From DYEP01 sp040755615 (lineage in GTDB: Bacteria > Bacillota > Sulfobacillia > DUSP01 > DYEP01), in assembly GCA_040755615.1 (NCBI GenBank), contig JBFMAL010000005.1, positions 1 to 64,000 on the forward strand: DNA of 64,000 nucleotides, written 5' to 3'. Numbering within the stretch: position 1 is the first letter of the stretch; each line of letters starts with the position of its first letter. Below the pieces are notes generated by a model. That model was not told the origin of the DNA. It saw only the letters and a list, made by a program, of their open reading frames with translations, and did no database searches. Of this stretch, positions 62,101-64,000 are shown piece after piece. A program made the position numbers and the translations under genes.

Positions 62101-62817
62101 ATGGTCTTAGACCATGGCAGGCTTCGGACCGCGCGGGTTTCAAAAGGATTCAGCCTGAGACGACTTGCGGCAATGGTGGGTCTTTCCCCGTCTTATCTGT
62201 CAGAGGTGGAGTCAGGGAAGAAAGAACCCTCTCCGGAAGTACTGCTGCGGCTTTCGTTCGCTCTCGGGCTGAAGGCCGATCAGATGATCCAGTCCTCTCC
62301 GGGCGAAATCCTCGCATTGCTCCTGGAATGCAAAAAGATAAACATGGCTGAGCTGGCAAACAAAACCGGGATCCCCGAGGACACGCTCCGGAGCGCTGCA
62401 TCGGGCAGCGGCACCCTCGACCCCGCTTCCTTTCACACGCTTGCCAGTGCGCTGGACGTGGATCCCTGTATTTTCACAGGGGTGCACTCATTACTAGGTA
62501 GCCGAATTCGCCAGCTGAGAGAGCAGCAGCATTTTACACAAAGCGAACTGGCAAAAAAAGCAGAACTGTCGACAGCACTGATCAGCGCGGTGGAAAACGG
62601 GCGTGTGAGGCCTTCGCTTGCATCCCTGAGGCGGATTTCCGAAGCCCTGGGAGTGTCCCCGTGTGAGTTCTTGCGTATAGCCACGCCCGTTGCCCCGGCC
62701 ACCGGAGGTCTGCTGGAGCGACTGCTTCATGAGATCGGGACGCTGGATGAAGACCAGCTCAGGTTTGTGTACGATATGGTGCTTCTCCTGAAGAAACACC
62801 GGGCGAACCGGGAGTAA
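62101..62817 (+). CDS. Multi-HTH XRE-family regulator
   Basis: A 238-residue protein with an XRE helix-turn-helix at about 5-60 (LRTARVSKGFSLRRLAAMVGLSPSYLSEVESGKKEP), a weaker HTH-like region at about 72-122 (MAELANKTGIPEDTLRSAASG) and a third XRE domain at about 130-190 (IRQLREQQHFTQSELAKKAELSTALISAVENGRVRP). The tandem layout suggests binding to long or paired operators. It lies 18 bases after the ferredoxin, in the same unit as the selenoprotein, so it may control that operon. No ligand domain visible. Confidence 0.85.
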   Translation: MVLDHGRLRTARVSKGFSLRRLAAMVGLSPSYLSEVESGKKEPSPEVLLRLSFALGLKADQMIQSSPGEILALLLECKKINMAELANKTGIPEDTLRSAASGSGTLDPASFHTLASALDVDPCIFTGVHSLLGSRIRQLREQQHFTQSELAKKAELSTALISAVENGRVRPSLASLRRISEALGVSPCEFLRIATPVAPATGGLLERLLHEIGTLDEDQLRFVYDMVLLLKKHRANRE

Positions 62818-62820
62818 ACA

Positions 62821-62851
62821 AGGGAGGCGGGGCGTACATCCTGGCCTCCCT
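62821..62851. terminator. Terminator between XRE regulator and spermidine synthase
   Basis: AGGGAGGC (62821-62828) pairs with GCCTCCCT (62844-62851), loop 15; TTAATCT follows. It serves two convergent genes. Confidence 0.65.
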
Positions 62852-62858
62852 TAATCTG

Positions 62859-63701
62859 TCACAAGCTGCACGCTGCGTCTTTTTCGAATAGACGATCAAT
62901 AAAGGGCGGCAATGCAAATGACGCTAAGTGAACCTCCCGGGAATAGTATCGGAGGCCGGAACACCTTGTGGGTAGCACATTCTCTGGATGCTCGCCCTTG
63001 GACGCAAAAGTGAAGCACCAGCTCCAGGACGAATAAGTGGGGATCGTCGCCAGGTAGGGCCGGGTGACGGGAAATGCCTGGCTGATCATATGAAAGATCC
63101 GGCGTACCAGCTCAGGCTGAAAAAAGGGCTGCTCGGTCTGGGCCGCAAATACGCCACCATCCCTCAACACCCTGGCCACGTTGGAGTAGAATTCCACATT
63201 AAACAACCCGAGAGAAGGCCCGGATGGATCCGTAGAGTCTACCAGCACAGCATCGTATTCTCCCTCTTTATCCTTCACGAACTCAATGCCATCCTCGATG
63301 ATCACCCGCACACGGGGGTCCGAAAGCGCGCACGAGATCGAAGGCATATACGTGGTACACGCCCTGACCACTGCCTCATCTATCTCCACAAGATGCGCCT
63401 CTTTCACGGTAGGATGTTTGAGTACTTCCCTTATCGTACCTCCATCGCCGCCTCCTATTACCAGCACTCGCTCTGGCTTTCTATGCACGTGCAGGGGGAC
63501 GTGTGCCAGCATCTCGTGATATATGAACTCGTCTCGTTCCGTGGTCTGGATTACTCCATCCAGGATGAGCGCGCGTCCGAACTCGCAGGTATCGACTATC
63601 GCGAGATCCTGGTATCTAGTTTTCTCCCTGTAAACCGTCTTCTCCACCTTGACATTCAGAGAAAGGTTGTCCGTGTGTCTTTCGATCAGCCAGAGTTTCA
63701 T
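62859..63701 (-). CDS. speE: Spermidine synthase
   Basis: A 280-residue aminopropyltransferase: VLVIGGGDGGTIREVLKHP (SAM loop), HLVEIDEAVV, RVIIEDGIEFV, VLVDSTDPSGPSLGLF (catalytic Asp region), EFIYHEMLAHVPL and a C-terminal PYLATIPTYSSWSWCF. Standard length and motifs, unlike the shortened SpeE-like protein at 43975-44631. It converts putrescine to spermidine using decarboxylated SAM. Start ATG 63701 follows GGAAGGAG. It begins 23 bases after the MoaD-like gene. Confidence 0.95.
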   Translation of the reverse strand: MKLWLIERHTDNLSLNVKVEKTVYREKTRYQDLAIVDTCEFGRALILDGVIQTTERDEFIYHEMLAHVPLHVHRKPERVLVIGGGDGGTIREVLKHPTVKEAHLVEIDEAVVRACTTYMPSISCALSDPRVRVIIEDGIEFVKDKEGEYDAVLVDSTDPSGPSLGLFNVEFYSNVARVLRDGGVFAAQTEQPFFQPELVRRIFHMISQAFPVTRPYLATIPTYSSWSWCFTFASKGEHPENVLPTRCSGLRYYSREVHLASFALPPFIDRLFEKDAACSL

Positions 63702-63724
63702 TCTTAGCTCCTTCCCAGGGGAGT

Positions 63725-63952
63725 CTAGCCACCCGAGAGAGGGGTGAAAAGGGCGACCTCGTCCCCATCTTTTAGTTCTTGGTTCATTTCCCGCCTAACA
63801 CCGTTGACAGCCCCGAAGGACACGTACTGCCGCGGTATTCCGATGATGTCTATCAAGTCGGCCACTGTCCTGCCTCGTGGCAAGTGTACGATGACCCGCC
63901 TACCCTCACCCGGAGGGGCGTACCTTTCCAGGCTGCCGTGAAGCACTACCAT
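63725..63952 (-). CDS. MoaD/ThiS-like ubiquitin-fold sulfur carrier
   Basis: About 75 residues: VVLHGSLERYAPPGEGRRV opens, LPRGRTVADLIDIIGIPRQYVSFGAVNG follows and the product ends LFTPLSGG, with the C-terminal Gly-Gly that is adenylated and thiocarboxylated in MoaD/ThiS proteins. The start is ATG 63952 by family length, though a frame continues to 63997 at the window edge. It could supply sulfur for molybdopterin, or a less usual thiolation, here upstream of speE. Confidence 0.8.
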   Translation of the reverse strand: MVVLHGSLERYAPPGEGRRVIVHLPRGRTVADLIDIIGIPRQYVSFGAVNGVRREMNQELKDGDEVALFTPLSGG

Positions 63953-64000
63953 GACCCCGCAGGAAGGGATCTCGCACGCACTCGGACCGTGTTCCATGGG

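Noticed and set aside
1..64000. CRISPR arrays, rRNA and phage modules
   Set aside because: No regularly spaced repeats, rRNA-like sequence or structural phage genes were found on either strand.

Overview
The window looks like a chromosome segment of an anaerobic, endospore-forming Firmicute of the Clostridia type with moderately high GC. This is inferred from gene content, not from a marker gene. SpoIID, a SpoIIP-type protein, CotF-like coat proteins and the YIEGIA pair indicate sporulation. CoA-dehydratase activase proteins, a seven-haem cytochrome, a three-subunit molybdenum hydroxylase and selenium genes indicate anaerobic metabolism. No rRNA, tRNA or CRISPR array was seen.

Layout. Positions 1-8.3 kb are a scrap-yard around an intact copper ATPase: remnants of IS110, IS5-like, ISLre2 and IS256 elements, a broken amidase, a broken Uma2-type gene, a decayed asparaginase II and an intact MazEF pair with a readable promoter/operator. 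8.4-12.7 kb (+) holds three contiguous CoA-dehydratase activase-type genes and a PepT-like peptidase. 12.7-26.1 kb (all on -) is a purine/ureide catabolic block: a PucR regulator, the three oxamate-transcarbamylase-type genes (DUF2877, FdrA, DUF1116), a type III CoA-transferase, a cyclase-family hydrolase, an NCS2 permease and the three subunits of a xanthine-dehydrogenase-type hydroxylase. 26-29.6 kb has a Cof-type phosphatase, more IS debris and a DAHP synthase behind a T-box leader. 29.8-38.9 kb is mainly sporulation and envelope genes, plus RidA with an M20 hydrolase. 39-48.4 kb contains a frameshifted asparagine synthetase, a foldase, galU, a three-gene operon of unknown role (MBL hydrolase, SpeE-like protein, DUF401), a molybdopterin oxidoreductase, a frameshifted MFS transporter and an AcuB-like protein. 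48.5-53.6 kb has a GH18 protein, a flavoprotein, the cytochrome and two coat proteins.

53.7-57.5 kb (-) is a compact five-gene operon, yedF-selD-yqeC-mocA-yqeB, the known signature of selenium-dependent molybdenum hydroxylases. It probably matures the hydroxylase encoded 40 kb away. Two broken IS elements follow. 60-64 kb carries a nitronate monooxygenase-like gene, a HesB-like gene with an in-frame UGA read here as selenocysteine, a 2[4Fe-4S] ferredoxin, a multi-HTH regulator, spermidine synthase and a MoaD-like protein.

The strongest threads are: (1) a purine-to-oxamate route combining a probable selenium-dependent hydroxylase, AllFGH-type genes and an unexpected CoA-transferase plus cyclase; (2) the HesB-like selenoprotein with its own promoter and a candidate SECIS; (3) a split CoA-dehydratase activase system with no dehydratase gene beside it.
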